The translations under genes were made by a program, and so were the position numbers. From Nonomuraea solani (GTDB lineage Bacteria; Actinomycetota; Actinomycetes; Streptosporangiales; Streptosporangiaceae), in contig NZ_FNVT01000022.1 in NCBI RefSeq assembly GCF_900108335.1, positions 157,900 through 221,899 of the forward strand: DNA of 64,000 bases. The letters run 5' to 3'. The notes beneath the pieces were generated by a model, which saw nothing but the letters and a program-made list of their open reading frames with translations, was not told the DNA's origin and did not search any database. Below are positions 16,874 through 25,503 of this stretch, one piece after another (the first letter of the stretch is position 1; every line of letters begins with the position of its first letter).

Positions 16874-18748
16874 TCACCCGTTAGGGGACGTGGTCGAGCG
16901 GGTGCCGCGAGCCGGGAGGCCGACGCGCTTGAGGCGGATGCGTTCCTCCCTGGGCACCGGTTCGAGTTCCACCACCCGCGCCCCCTCCGGAACGTGCCGC
17001 AGATCATGCGTGATCAGCAGCGTCGTCCGCCCGGCCATGAGCCGCCGCAGCGGTTTCATCACCTGCGCGGCCGTGGCCTCGTCCAGCCCGTTCATGGGCT
17101 CGTCGAGAACCAGCACCGGCGCGTCCCGCAGGATGGCCCTGGCGATCCCGATCCGCTGCCGCTGCCCCCCGGACAGGAGCCGCCCCCGCTGCCCCACCGG
17201 CGTGTCGTACCCCTGGGGCAGCAGCTTGACGAAGTCGTGCACGCCCGCCGCCTCCGCCGCCCTGATCACCTCGTCGAGCGAGGCCCCGGGCCGGCCGTAG
17301 GCGATGTTGTCGCGTACCGACCCCGAGAACAGCAGCGTCTCCTGGTGCAGGATGGTGATGTTGTCGCGCAGCGACTCCCGCGTCAGCCCCCGCAGGTCGG
17401 CGCCGTCCAGCAGGACGCGCCCCTCGTCCGGGTCGTAGAAGCGCAGCAGCAGCTTGGCCAGCGTGGACTTGCCCACGCCGCTGGCCCCGGTGATGGCGAC
17501 GACCTCGCCGGGCCCGGCGGTGAGCGACAGGTCCCGCAGCACCGGCCGCCCCCGCCCCGGATAGGCGAAGCCGACCCTCTCGAACGCGACCCGCCCGGCG
17601 CTACGACCCGCCGCAACGGCCCCCGCGTCGTCGGTGGCGACCGGATTGGCCCGCAGGACCTCGATCACCCGGTCGGACCCGGCGGCCGCCTCGGAGACGG
17701 TCATGGCCAGCTCGCCCAGCCCCTGAACGGCCGGGTACAGCAGGGCCAGGTAGGCCGCGAAGGACAGCAGGCCGCCGAGCGTCAGCCGGCCCGCCGCGAT
17801 CTCCCACGCGCCGAAGCCGAGGACGACGATCAGGCAGACGGTCTCGATGAGCTGGACGGCGGGACCGTACAGACCGGACAGCCACGCCTGCGCCATGTTG
17901 GCGCGCAACCAGCCCCGGCCCTCCCGGTGCAGGCGCCGCGACTCGGCGCCTTGTCCGTTGTACGCCTGGACGAGCGGCTGGTTGGCCAGCCCCTCCTCCA
18001 GGACGCTGTTCATGGCCCCGTTGCTGGCCCGCTCCCGCGCCGCCGCCGTCCTGAACCCGGCCGCGAACACCTTCGAGACCACCAGGAACAGCGGAATCAG
18101 GGCCAGGGTGACGAGCGCGAGCTCCCAGCGGACGAAGAAGGCCGCCGTCGCGAAGAACACCGCACTGGCGACCGTCGTGACCGCCTTGACCAGCCCGGAG
18201 CCGACGAGCTCCTCGATGGCCTCGACGTCGTCGGTCAGCCGGGCCATCAGGTCACCCAACCGCCGCTTCTCGGAGTAGTCGGGCGCGAGCGTCTGGAGGT
18301 GGGCGTACACGCGGTCGCGCAGGGCCAGCAGGAACCGTTCGGCGCCCAGCGCGGTGGCGTACGCTCCCGCGAAGGACGTCACCCCGGCGAGCGCGGCGAG
18401 CCCGAGCCAGGCGAACGCCGGTGTCCAGAACGCCCCCAGGTTCTTGGTCGTCAGCACCTCGTCGGTGATGTGCCCGAACAGGCGGATCGCGGCGACCTCG
18501 CACAGCGCCGCCAGGATGGCGAACACCACTCCGGCCACGAACAGCCGCCGCAATCCGCGAGTGTCCGGCCAGAACTCGCGAAAGGTCCGGCGAAGAGAAA
18601 TCGCCGGCGCGAGTTCACGGCCGGAAGCGCTCAATGAGAGCCGGCGGCTAAGCCGCCGGCTCTCAGGGGGGTTATCTAGCACCCCCACCACCTGCGACGA
18701 GAGCAGCCGCCCCAGCGACGCCAGCGGCGACGCCTGCGACAGCCCCAT
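16874..18748 (-). CDS. ABC exporter, fused membrane and ATPase domains
   Basis: Up to 624 residues. Six transmembrane helices (about 60-330), then one nucleotide-binding domain: Walker A GASGVGKST, Q-loop HQETLLFSG, signature LLSGGQRQRIGIARA, Walker B VLVLDEPMNG and switch His in LLITHDLRH. It works as a dimer exporting lipids, peptides or drugs. The start is uncertain: ATG 18748 has no ribosome site and its first 38 codons run through a 14-bp-arm hairpin. A TTG at 18634, just past the hairpin, gives a more usual N-terminus. Divergent from an erythromycin-esterase-like gene, so drug export is a fair inference. The Pro-Met-Asn after Walker B Glu is a slight D-loop variation. Confidence 0.88.
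   Translation of the reverse strand: MGLSQASPLASLGRLLSSQVVGVLDNPPESRRLSRRLSLSASGRELAPAISLRRTFREFWPDTRGLRRLFVAGVVFAILAALCEVAAIRLFGHITDEVLTTKNLGAFWTPAFAWLGLAALAGVTSFAGAYATALGAERFLLALRDRVYAHLQTLAPDYSEKRRLGDLMARLTDDVEAIEELVGSGLVKAVTTVASAVFFATAAFFVRWELALVTLALIPLFLVVSKVFAAGFRTAAARERASNGAMNSVLEEGLANQPLVQAYNGQGAESRRLHREGRGWLRANMAQAWLSGLYGPAVQLIETVCLIVVLGFGAWEIAAGRLTLGGLLSFAAYLALLYPAVQGLGELAMTVSEAAAGSDRVIEVLRANPVATDDAGAVAAGRSAGRVAFERVGFAYPGRGRPVLRDLSLTAGPGEVVAITGASGVGKSTLAKLLLRFYDPDEGRVLLDGADLRGLTRESLRDNITILHQETLLFSGSVRDNIAYGRPGASLDEVIRAAEAAGVHDFVKLLPQGYDTPVGQRGRLLSGGQRQRIGIARAILRDAPVLVLDEPMNGLDEATAAQVMKPLRRLMAGRTTLLITHDLRHVPEGARVVELEPVPREERIRLKRVGLPARGTRSTTSPNG
18635..18665 (-). promoter_or_regulatory. 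Perfect stem-loop between leader ORF and ABC exporter
   Basis: A perfect inverted repeat with 14-bp arms (TGAGAGCCGGCGGC) and a 3-base loop. It lies 10 bases after the stop of a 37-codon ORF and directly before a possible TTG start of the exporter. No T-run follows, so a simple intrinsic terminator is less likely than an attenuator or a translation-blocking stem. Confidence 0.6.
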
Positions 18749-18789
18749 CCCTGCTGGTGACCGACTTGTGCGAACGTGGTGCTAGCCAT
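18676..18789 (-). CDS. Short ORF rich in Arg, Trp and Cys (leader peptide or small peptide)
   Basis: 37 codons, ATG preceded by the best ribosome site of the region (GGGGGAGGAAAG, spacing 0-4). The first 14 residues are ordinary (MASTTFAQVGHQQG). The last 23 contain eleven or more Arg, five Trp and four Cys (WGCRRRRRWRRWGGC near the middle) and end in Cys. It lies upstream of and partly over the ABC exporter frame, before a 14-bp-arm stem-loop. It could be a regulatory leader peptide whose Arg run stalls ribosomes, or a small cationic peptide exported by the transporter. GC-ending codons favour the overlapping exporter frame, so expression is unproven. Confidence 0.4.
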   Translation of the reverse strand: MASTTFAQVGHQQGWGCRRRRRWRRWGGCSRRRWWGC

Positions 18790-18972
18790 CTTTCCTCCCC
18801 CGATTGGCTGAACTGCACAAATCGGACGCTAGCACCCGAATTGCGATAAAGCACCAGTTATTCGTGTATTTCAATAAGTTTTGACCGGTGAATCCCGACA
18901 CGAAAGGCGGTGCCGCGACGTCGTTAAATCCCCCGTAAACGAGTAAAAGCAATAGCCGTGGTCAGGCAAACA

Positions 18973-19014
18973 CCAAAGATGCTTCTGAGAAGTGGCTCTC
19001 AGCCGCTACTTTGG
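18973..19014 (+). promoter_or_regulatory. Imperfect stem-loop in the esterase leader
   Basis: CCAAAG at 18973-18978 pairs with CTTTGG at 19009-19014, GC pairs with GC inside, and CTGAGA/TCTCAG forms the top stem around the loop AGTGGC. It ends 40 bases before the esterase ATG. It could be an operator or an mRNA structure; the divergent exporter also has a leader stem-loop. Confidence 0.4.
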
Positions 19015-19054
19015 ATCGATGCGCGGGCCTCCGGCCGTCCGGGATCATCGGGGC

Positions 19055-20299
19055 ATGGACGTCTCCGCCGTGACCGCCTGGCTGGCCTCCCGCGCGATCC
19101 CCCTGGAAAACGGCGATCTCGCGCCGCTGCGCCCGGTCCTGGACGGCGTACGAGTGCTGGGAATGGGCGAGGCCACCCACGGCACCAGGGAGTTCTTCCT
19201 GCTCAAGCACCGGCTGCTGGAGTTCCTCGTCACGGAGATGGGCTTCACGGTCCTCGCCATGGAGGCCAGCGTTTCGGCCGCCGAGGCCGTCAACGAGCAC
19301 ATCGCCCACGGCACCGGCGACCCCGCCGAGGCCCTGCGCAACCTGGGCTTCTGGACCTGGGACACGGCCGAGATGCTCGGCCTCGTCGAGTGGCTGCGCG
19401 CCCACAACGCCACGGCGCCACCCGGCCGGAAGGTCCGCTTCGCCGGCATCGACCCGCAACTTCCGGGTGCCTCACTGCGCCGCTTGGCCACCCACCTCCA
19501 CGCCACCGCCCCGGCCAGGGCCGACGCCCTCCTCGACCCCCTGACCGCACTCACCACCACCCGCCTGGGCTCCGGCCACCCGCTGGACCCGGACGTGGAA
19601 CAGGCCGCCGCCAACCTGGAGACCTACCTCGCCGAGACGGACGCCTCCCCCGGCATCCGCGCCCACGCCAGAACCCTCACCCAGGCCGCCGCCCTGCTCA
19701 CCCGCCCCCTCCTGAACCCCCACAAGGACACGCAGGACGCGGCGACGCTGCGGGACCGCTTCCTCGCCGACAACGTGGACCTGCTGCTGGCCGATCCGGC
19801 GGCCAAGGTGGCGGTGTGGGCGCACAACGGCCACGTCATGACCGGCCACCACAGCGGCGGCGCGGTCCCGGCCATGGGCCTGCACCTGCGCCACCGCCAC
19901 GGACCCGCGTACTACGCCCTCGGTCTCCTGTTCGGCCAGGGCGAATTCCGCGCAAAACGACTACGCCCCCTCCTGAAGTGGCCGCGCCTCAGAAGGCCGC
20001 GTACCGGCGAGCGGCCCGTCACGCACCGCGTGCCCTTCTCCGGCGCCCCGAACGCCGTAGAGACCCGCCTGGCCGCCGCCTGCCCCGGCGACCACCTCGT
20101 CGACCTCCGGCGACACCCGGACGACGAGCACCCAGGCGACGTCACGGCCTGGCTGACCGCCCAGAACCACCTGCGCGCCTACGGCGCCGCCGTGGGCAGA
20201 TACACCTACAAGCTGGCGTTCATGCCCACGACCCTCGCCGACGAGTACGACGGCCTGGCCTACGTGGCCACGAGCACCTGCTCCACACCTCTCAGGTGA
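19055..20299 (+). CDS. Erythromycin esterase-like hydrolase
   Basis: 414 residues of the Ere/EreA-like family, which hydrolyses the lactone of macrolides in proven members. The catalytic Glu/His region LGMGEATHGTREFF (about 36-49) and the later His in VWAHNGHV (about 254) are present, as is the FRF-type AMEASVSAAEAVN segment. ATG 19055 was chosen; in-frame starts at 19019 (ATG) and 18992 (GTG) are possible but lie in a structured leader. Divergent from an ABC exporter, suggesting a resistance pair. Substrate is not assured: many family members act on unknown esters. The 3' end overlaps helY by 8 bases. Confidence 0.82.
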   Translation: MDVSAVTAWLASRAIPLENGDLAPLRPVLDGVRVLGMGEATHGTREFFLLKHRLLEFLVTEMGFTVLAMEASVSAAEAVNEHIAHGTGDPAEALRNLGFWTWDTAEMLGLVEWLRAHNATAPPGRKVRFAGIDPQLPGASLRRLATHLHATAPARADALLDPLTALTTTRLGSGHPLDPDVEQAAANLETYLAETDASPGIRAHARTLTQAAALLTRPLLNPHKDTQDAATLRDRFLADNVDLLLADPAAKVAVWAHNGHVMTGHHSGGAVPAMGLHLRHRHGPAYYALGLLFGQGEFRAKRLRPLLKWPRLRRPRTGERPVTHRVPFSGAPNAVETRLAAACPGDHLVDLRRHPDDEHPGDVTAWLTAQNHLRAYGAAVGRYTYKLAFMPTTLADEYDGLAYVATSTCSTPLR

Positions 20300-23021
20300 G
20301 CGACGAGTAGGCCACCACCCCGCGCCGCATGGCGTCCATCGCCTTGCCGGCCGTCTGCTTGATCTTGCTGTTCTTCGGCGCCGCCATGCCGAGCTGCCCC
20401 AGCAGGTCCATGAGCTGCTTGATCCACCGCACGAAGTCACCGGCCGCCAGCTCGTTGCCGTTGACCCCTTCCATGAGGACCGCGTCCAGGCTGTGCCCCT
20501 TGGTCCACCGGAACGCCGCCCACGCGAACCCCAGATCCGGCTCCCTGATCGTGGACAGCCCGTGGTCGGACTCGATGCCCTCCAGCTCACCCCACAGCCG
20601 CATCATCGCCGACAGCGCGTCCTGCGCCCGCCCGGCCGGGATCTTGGGACGCCGCGCGTCGTCGGCCGCCCGCGACTCGAACACCAGCGCCGACACGCAC
20701 GCCGCCAGCTCGGCCGGGTCGAGGTCCTCCCACAACCCCTTGCGCAGGCTCTCGGCGGTGAGCAGATCGAGCTCGGTGTAGAGACGGCCCAGACGGCGGC
20801 CCTCGTCGGTGACGGTCTCGCCGTCGAGGTAGCCGAGCTGCTCCAGCACCGAGCAGATGCGGTCGAACGTCCGCGAGATGACGTGCGAACGCCCCTCCAC
20901 GCGGCGCCGCAGCCCCTCGGTCTCACGCTGCAGCTTGTAGTAACGCTCGGCCCAGCGAGCGTGATCCTCACGCTCGTCGCACCCGTGCGCGGGATGCTGG
21001 CGGATGCGCCGCCGCAGCTCGTTGATCTCCTCGTCCTCCATCGCGTGATCGCGCGCCCTGGTGGGCTTGCCGAGATCACGGTCGCCCAGCTTGGCCAGCA
21101 GGGTCGAGACGAGGTTGGCGCGCTCCTTGGGGGCGCGCGCGTTGAAGTTCTTCGGGATGCGCAGCTTCTCCAGCGGCTCCACCGGCACGGGGAAGTCGGC
21201 CGGGTCGAGCTTCTTGACCTGCTTGCCGATCGTCAGCACCAGCGGGCTCGGCCCGTGCCCCCGGGGGTTGCGCCCCGGGTCGAGCACGATCGCCAGCCCC
21301 GCCCGCCGCCCGCCCGGCACCCGGATGACGTCACCCGGCTGCAGCGCCTCCAGCGACCGCACCGCGGCGGCCCGGCGGGCGGCGCCACGCTGACGCGACA
21401 GCTCCGCCTCCCGATCGGACAGCCGGCGCCGCAACGCCGCATATTCGGGAAAGTCGCCCAGGTGGCACGTCATGGCCTCCTGGTAGCCCTCCAGGGCCTC
21501 CTCATGCTTGCGCAACTGCTTGGCCAGCCCCACGACCGCCCGATCGGCCTGGAACTGCGCGAACGACTCCTCCAGCAGCGTCCTGGCGCGCTCGCGCCCG
21601 AACTGGCCCACCAGGTTGACCGCCATGTTGTACGAGGGCTGAAAACTGGACCGCAGCGGATAGGTACGCGTGCCCGCCAGCCCCGCCACCGACAGCGGAT
21701 CCATGCCCGGCTGCCACAACACCACCGCGTGACCCTCGATGTCGATGCCACGCCGCCCCGCCCGCCCGGTGAGCTGGGTATATTCCCCCGGCGTCAGATC
21801 CGCGTGGGTCTCACCGTTCCACTTGTCGAGCTTCTCGATCACCACGCTGCGCGCCGGCATGTTGATGCCCAGCGCCAGCGTCTCGGTCGCGAACACGGCC
21901 TTGACCAGGCCGCGCGTGAACAGCTCCTCCACGACCTCCTTGAAGGCCGGCAACATGCCCGCGTGGTGGGCCGCCAGCCCCCGCTCCAGGCAGTCACGCC
22001 ACTCCAGGTAACCCAGCACCGCCAGGTCCTCGTCGGGCAGGTGCGCGGTGCGCTCGTCGACGAGCTGCCTGATCTCGTGCTGCTCGCGGTCGGTGGTCAG
22101 CCGGATGCCCGCGTACAGGCACTGCTGCACCGCCGCCTGGCAACCGGCGCGCGAGAAGATGAACGTGATCGCCGGCAGCAGGCCCTCGGAGTCGAGCTTC
22201 TCGATCACCTGCGCCCGGTCCGGCGGCCGCGAGCGCTGCGGCCTGCCATAGCCGCGCCGGCCCCGCCCCGAGGTCAGCCGCTCGGCGTCGCGCGTCACCC
22301 GCATCAGCGTGGGGTTGATGCGCGCGGCCGAGTCACCCTCGTCGTTGACGAACAGGTCGTAGACGCGGTTGCCGATCATCATGTGCTGCCACAGCGGCAC
22401 CGGCCGGTGCTCGTCGACGATCACCGTGGTGTCGCCGCGCACCTCACCTAGCCACTCGCCGAACTCCTCGGCGTTGCTGACCGTCGCCGACAGCGCCACC
22501 AGCCGCACCGACTCCGGCAGGTGGATGATGACCTCTTCCCACACCGCGCCGCGGAAGCGGTCGGCCAGGTAGTGGACCTCGTCCATCACGGCGAACCCCA
22601 GCCCGGCCAGCGTGGCCGAGCCGGCGTAGAGCATGTTGCGCAGCACCTCCGTGGTCATGACCACGATGGGCGCCTCGCCGTTGACGCTGTTGTCGCCCGT
22701 CAGCAGGCCGACCTTGGCGGTGCCGTAGCGCTTGACCAGGTCGTTGTACTTCTGGTTGGACAGCGCCTTGATCGGGGTGGTGTAGAAGCACTTGCGACCC
22801 TGCTCCAGGGCGAGATGGACGGCGAACTCGCCGACCACCGTCTTGCCCGAACCCGTGGGGGCCGCCACCAGGACACCGTCACCGGCCTCCAGCGCCCGGC
22901 AGGCGTCAAGCTGGAAGTCGTCCAGCGCGAAGTCGTAGAGACTTCGGAACGATGTGAGAGCGGCCCCGTCGTCCCCGAGCCCCTTACGGAAGGCCGCGTA
23001 GCGTTCCGCTGGCGTTGTCAT
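20292..23021 (-). CDS. helY: HelY/Ski2-like DEAD/DEVH RNA helicase
   Basis: 909 residues. Motif I APTGSGKT (about 54), motif Ia TTPIKALSNQK, motif II DEVH (about 148), motif III ALSATVSNAEE, and the second RecA domain with ETLALGINMPARSVV and QLTGRAGRRGID. The C-terminal half carries the long insert and the DSHCT-type end typical of Mtr4/Ski2 relatives, likely an RNA helicase in RNA turnover. GTG/ATG start gives MTTPAERYAAF. It follows dagK by 75 bases and may share the tat-paf transcript; the position is conserved in actinomycetes. Confidence 0.92.
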   Translation of the reverse strand: MTTPAERYAAFRKGLGDDGAALTSFRSLYDFALDDFQLDACRALEAGDGVLVAAPTGSGKTVVGEFAVHLALEQGRKCFYTTPIKALSNQKYNDLVKRYGTAKVGLLTGDNSVNGEAPIVVMTTEVLRNMLYAGSATLAGLGFAVMDEVHYLADRFRGAVWEEVIIHLPESVRLVALSATVSNAEEFGEWLGEVRGDTTVIVDEHRPVPLWQHMMIGNRVYDLFVNDEGDSAARINPTLMRVTRDAERLTSGRGRRGYGRPQRSRPPDRAQVIEKLDSEGLLPAITFIFSRAGCQAAVQQCLYAGIRLTTDREQHEIRQLVDERTAHLPDEDLAVLGYLEWRDCLERGLAAHHAGMLPAFKEVVEELFTRGLVKAVFATETLALGINMPARSVVIEKLDKWNGETHADLTPGEYTQLTGRAGRRGIDIEGHAVVLWQPGMDPLSVAGLAGTRTYPLRSSFQPSYNMAVNLVGQFGRERARTLLEESFAQFQADRAVVGLAKQLRKHEEALEGYQEAMTCHLGDFPEYAALRRRLSDREAELSRQRGAARRAAAVRSLEALQPGDVIRVPGGRRAGLAIVLDPGRNPRGHGPSPLVLTIGKQVKKLDPADFPVPVEPLEKLRIPKNFNARAPKERANLVSTLLAKLGDRDLGKPTRARDHAMEDEEINELRRRIRQHPAHGCDEREDHARWAERYYKLQRETEGLRRRVEGRSHVISRTFDRICSVLEQLGYLDGETVTDEGRRLGRLYTELDLLTAESLRKGLWEDLDPAELAACVSALVFESRAADDARRPKIPAGRAQDALSAMMRLWGELEGIESDHGLSTIREPDLGFAWAAFRWTKGHSLDAVLMEGVNGNELAAGDFVRWIKQLMDLLGQLGMAAPKNSKIKQTAGKAMDAMRRGVVAYSSLT

Positions 23022-23096
23022 GCCGTCCAGCCTACCGAAATCGCCATTCCGGTCCGTCCCGCCGGTTACGGCCCCCGCGCCTTTACAATGTAGATT

Positions 23097-23993
23097 TCAA
23101 ACGATGACGCGCAGCGCCTCAGGCCGCACCTCGCAGTACGCCGGCACCGCGCCGATTCGTTCGCCATCGGCGTAGGCCACGGTGTCGACCGAATCGTCGG
23201 CCTCCAGCCGCACGCTGCGCACCCGCCGTATCGACACCGCCCGGTGCCCCACGTGGGTGCCCCGGTAGACGCTCGGGAACACCCGCAGGAACTCCGCCTT
23301 CGACACCGCGTCGAGCACCACCACGTCCAGCAGCCCGTCGTCGGGCCGCGCGTCCGGGCTCACCCGCATCCCCGCCCCGTACGAGCGCGTGTTGGCCACC
23401 GCCACCAGCATCGCCTCCCGCTCGACGACCTCGTCGTCGTCGAACGTGATCCGGAACGGGATCGGCCGGAACGAGCGCAGCTCCTCCACCATCGCCACCA
23501 CGTACTTGGCCATGCCGGGCGGCCACGTGCGCCGGTTGGCCCGCTCGTTGACCCGCGAGTCGAACCCGCAGCAGACCACCCCCGCGAACAGCTCCTCCGC
23601 ACCCCCCGTACGGATCTGCGCGGCGTCGACCAGGCGCGACTTCATCCGCAGCACCGTACGGGCCGCGGCGACGGGGTCCTTGCAGGGCAGGCCGAGCGCG
23701 GCGGCGATGTCGTTGCCGGTTCCCGCCGGGATGATGCCGAGCGGCACGTCGGTGCCGGCCACGGCCTGAACGGCCAGGTGCACCAGGCCGTCGCCGCCGA
23801 AGGCGACGAGCGCGTCGGGGCGCTCGGCCACGGCGGTGCAGGCCCGTTCGAGGGCGTCGGCGGCGTCGTCGCCGACGATCACGGAGAGCTCGGCCCCGCC
23901 GGCACGCAACCGGCGCGCCACGGGCTCGAGCAGGCGCAGTGTACGCCCGCCGCGCGCGGCGGGGTTGACCAGCAGGGCGAGTTGTGGGGACAC
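23097..23993 (-). CDS. dagK: Diacylglycerol/lipid kinase, DagK family
   Basis: 298 residues, GTG start. DAGK catalytic domain: LLVNPAARGGR (about 7), the nucleotide-binding FGGDGLVHLAVQAV (about 69) and the IPAGTGNDIAAALGLP block (about 87-102). The C-terminal half matches the lipid-kinase fold (GAGMRVSPDARPDDGLLDVVVL). It phosphorylates diacylglycerol or a related lipid at the membrane. It lies 16 bases after tatC, in the gene order tatA-tatC-dagK-helY. Confidence 0.92.
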   Translation of the reverse strand: MSPQLALLVNPAARGGRTLRLLEPVARRLRAGGAELSVIVGDDAADALERACTAVAERPDALVAFGGDGLVHLAVQAVAGTDVPLGIIPAGTGNDIAAALGLPCKDPVAAARTVLRMKSRLVDAAQIRTGGAEELFAGVVCCGFDSRVNERANRRTWPPGMAKYVVAMVEELRSFRPIPFRITFDDDEVVEREAMLVAVANTRSYGAGMRVSPDARPDDGLLDVVVLDAVSKAEFLRVFPSVYRGTHVGHRAVSIRRVRSVRLEADDSVDTVAYADGERIGAVPAYCEVRPEALRVIV

Positions 23994-24009
23994 GCCCGGA
24001 ACCTATCGC

Positions 24010-24909
24010 CTATCGCGCGGAACCGGAATCCTCTTCGGATCGCGGAGCGGGGGAATCGTCGTCGAGCGGCGTGGAGTCGTCGGCCAGCGGCGAGGCCTCG
24101 TCGTCGTCGAGGTTGTCGAACTCGCTCTGCGGATTGCGCTTCTCCCGCAGATACATGACCAGCTCGGCGGCCGAGAACAGCACGATCATCGGCGCGGCCA
24201 GCGCCATCATCGCGATCGGGTCGCCGCCCGGCGTCACCACGGCGCCGAACACGAACATCAGGAAGATGACCATCCGGCGGTGCTTGGCGACGGTCCCGTG
24301 CGACAGCACCCCGATGAAGTTGAGGAACACCATCAGCAGCGGCAGCTCGAACGAGATCCCGAAGATCACCACCATGATCAGGACGTAGTCGAGGTAGTCC
24401 TCGATCGAGATCGTGGCGACCGTGTCGTCCAGGTTGAAGCTCAGCAGGAACGCCAGGCTGGTGTCCATGATGAAGTAGGCCAGCGCCGCGCCCAGCGCGA
24501 ACAGCGGGATGGCCAGCGCCAGGAAGGCCACCGTATAGCGCTTCTCGGCGCGGTAGAGGGCCGGGGTGACGAACGCCCAGATCTGGTAGAGCCAGGCGGG
24601 CGAGGACACCACCAGGCCGACCATCAGCGAGACCTTCAGCGTGATGAAGAACGACGAGAAGATGCCGTTGTAGGTCAGGCTGCACTCACCGGTGAGCTGC
24701 TTGGCCTGGGGGGTCGAGCAGTAGGGCTCCTTGAGGATGTCCCATACCGGCCCGGAGACGATCCACCCGACGATCAGGCCCACCGCCACGGCGGCGATCG
24801 CGAAGAGCAGCCGATTGCGCAGCTCGCGCAGATGCTCCATGAGGGGCATCCGGCCCTCGGGGTCGTGGCCCGGCCGTTCCTTCGGGCTCGACCGTCTCAG
24901 CAGCGCCAT
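24010..24909 (-). CDS. tatC: Sec-independent translocase subunit TatC
   Basis: 299 residues, six membrane helices. Hallmarks: MPLMEHLRELRNRL at the N-terminus (signal-peptide twin-Arg recognition face with the conserved Glu), a periplasmic loop with the CSLTYNGIFSSFF segment, VSSPAWLYQIWAFVTPALY, and FGISFELPL. The C-terminal 55 residues are acidic and low-complexity (DDDEASPLADDSTPLDDD), longer than in E. coli. It recognises twin-arginine signal peptides and, with TatA, moves folded proteins out of the cell. It follows tatA by 41 bases. Confidence 0.96.
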   Translation of the reverse strand: MALLRRSSPKERPGHDPEGRMPLMEHLRELRNRLLFAIAAVAVGLIVGWIVSGPVWDILKEPYCSTPQAKQLTGECSLTYNGIFSSFFITLKVSLMVGLVVSSPAWLYQIWAFVTPALYRAEKRYTVAFLALAIPLFALGAALAYFIMDTSLAFLLSFNLDDTVATISIEDYLDYVLIMVVIFGISFELPLLMVFLNFIGVLSHGTVAKHRRMVIFLMFVFGAVVTPGGDPIAMMALAAPMIVLFSAAELVMYLREKRNPQSEFDNLDDDEASPLADDSTPLDDDSPAPRSEEDSGSAR

Positions 24910-24950
24910 CAGCAGTCCAGGGGATGAGGAGGAAACGGGGCGGTCGGTCG

Positions 24951-25277
24951 TCAGGCGCGCTTGTCGGACGGGGCGCCCGCGCGCAACCTGGCGGCCTGCT
25001 CCTCCAGCCGGCGAGCCTGCTCCTCGGCGGACGGCTCCGCCACCGGCGTCACGGGCGGCGCGGCGTGGATCTCCTGCGGCGGCGCGGGCGGGGCCGGCTG
25101 GGCCTGCACGACGGTCGGCTTGTCATCGTCGTCGTCGTGGTTCATCTTGCTGGTCTCGGCCTTGAAGATACGCAGGGATCGACCGACGCCACGGGCCAGG
25201 TCCGGCAGCTTCTTGGCGCCGAAAAGGAGGACCAAGGCCACCAGGATCAGGATGATCTCCGGAGCTCCCAAGTTCAT
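24951..25277 (-). CDS. tatA: Sec-independent translocase subunit TatA
   Basis: 108 residues. Short N-terminus, one membrane helix (about 5-21, IILILVALVLLFGAKKLPD with the FG hinge), the amphipathic helix LARGVGRSLRIFKAE and an acidic DDDDD patch. A long Pro/Ala-rich tail (about 55-108) ends in charged residues. It forms the pore ring of the Tat system with TatC just downstream. ATG has GAAGGACG upstream. No tatB is present, as expected for systems where TatA serves both roles or tatB is elsewhere. Confidence 0.95.
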   Translation of the reverse strand: MNLGAPEIILILVALVLLFGAKKLPDLARGVGRSLRIFKAETSKMNHDDDDDKPTVVQAQPAPPAPPQEIHAAPPVTPVAEPSAEEQARRLEEQAARLRAGAPSDKRA

Positions 25278-25347
25278 GTGACGTCCTTCTTCATGCTGAG
25301 CGAGTTGCTGTCCTTCGTGACGATCGTACGCTGCCAGGGCCGCTGCC

Positions 25348-25503
25348 TCATCCCCTCAGGTCCGCTTTGCTCCTAAATTGCTGGTGAACACGAGCGATTT
25401 CCCTGTTCAGGCCACGCGCCGCCACGACCACGCGGGCCCCCGCGACCCCGAGCACGACCAGCCCGGCCAGGCACAACCCGGCCGCCGCCAGGATCCACAT
25501 CAT
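25348..25503 (-). CDS. Small single-pass membrane protein
   Basis: 51 residues, starting at tandem ATGs that overlap the pafC stop (ATGA). A hydrophobic helix (about 3-28, ILAAAGLCLAGLVVLGVAGA) is followed by a basic amphipathic tail ending KADLRG. It sits between pafC and tatA, a spot where related actinomycetes carry a similar tiny gene. Function unknown; it could be a membrane adaptor. Confidence 0.6.
   Translation of the reverse strand: MMWILAAAGLCLAGLVVLGVAGARVVVAARGLNREIARVHQQFRSKADLRG

Noticed and set aside
16420..17300. A Pro/His-rich plus-strand frame through the C-rich gap into the ABC gene
   Set aside because: Low-complexity composition and antisense overlap with the ABC ATPase; no start signal.
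18672..18820. Gly/Ala-rich frame (GAVAGVAAGVAG...) overlapping the leader ORF
   Set aside because: Low GC-ending codon use and no good start; most likely a by-product of the other two frames.
20493..22451. A 650-residue plus-strand frame opposite helY
   Set aside because: Arg/His/Leu-rich composition typical of an antisense shadow; helY motifs are decisive for the minus strand.
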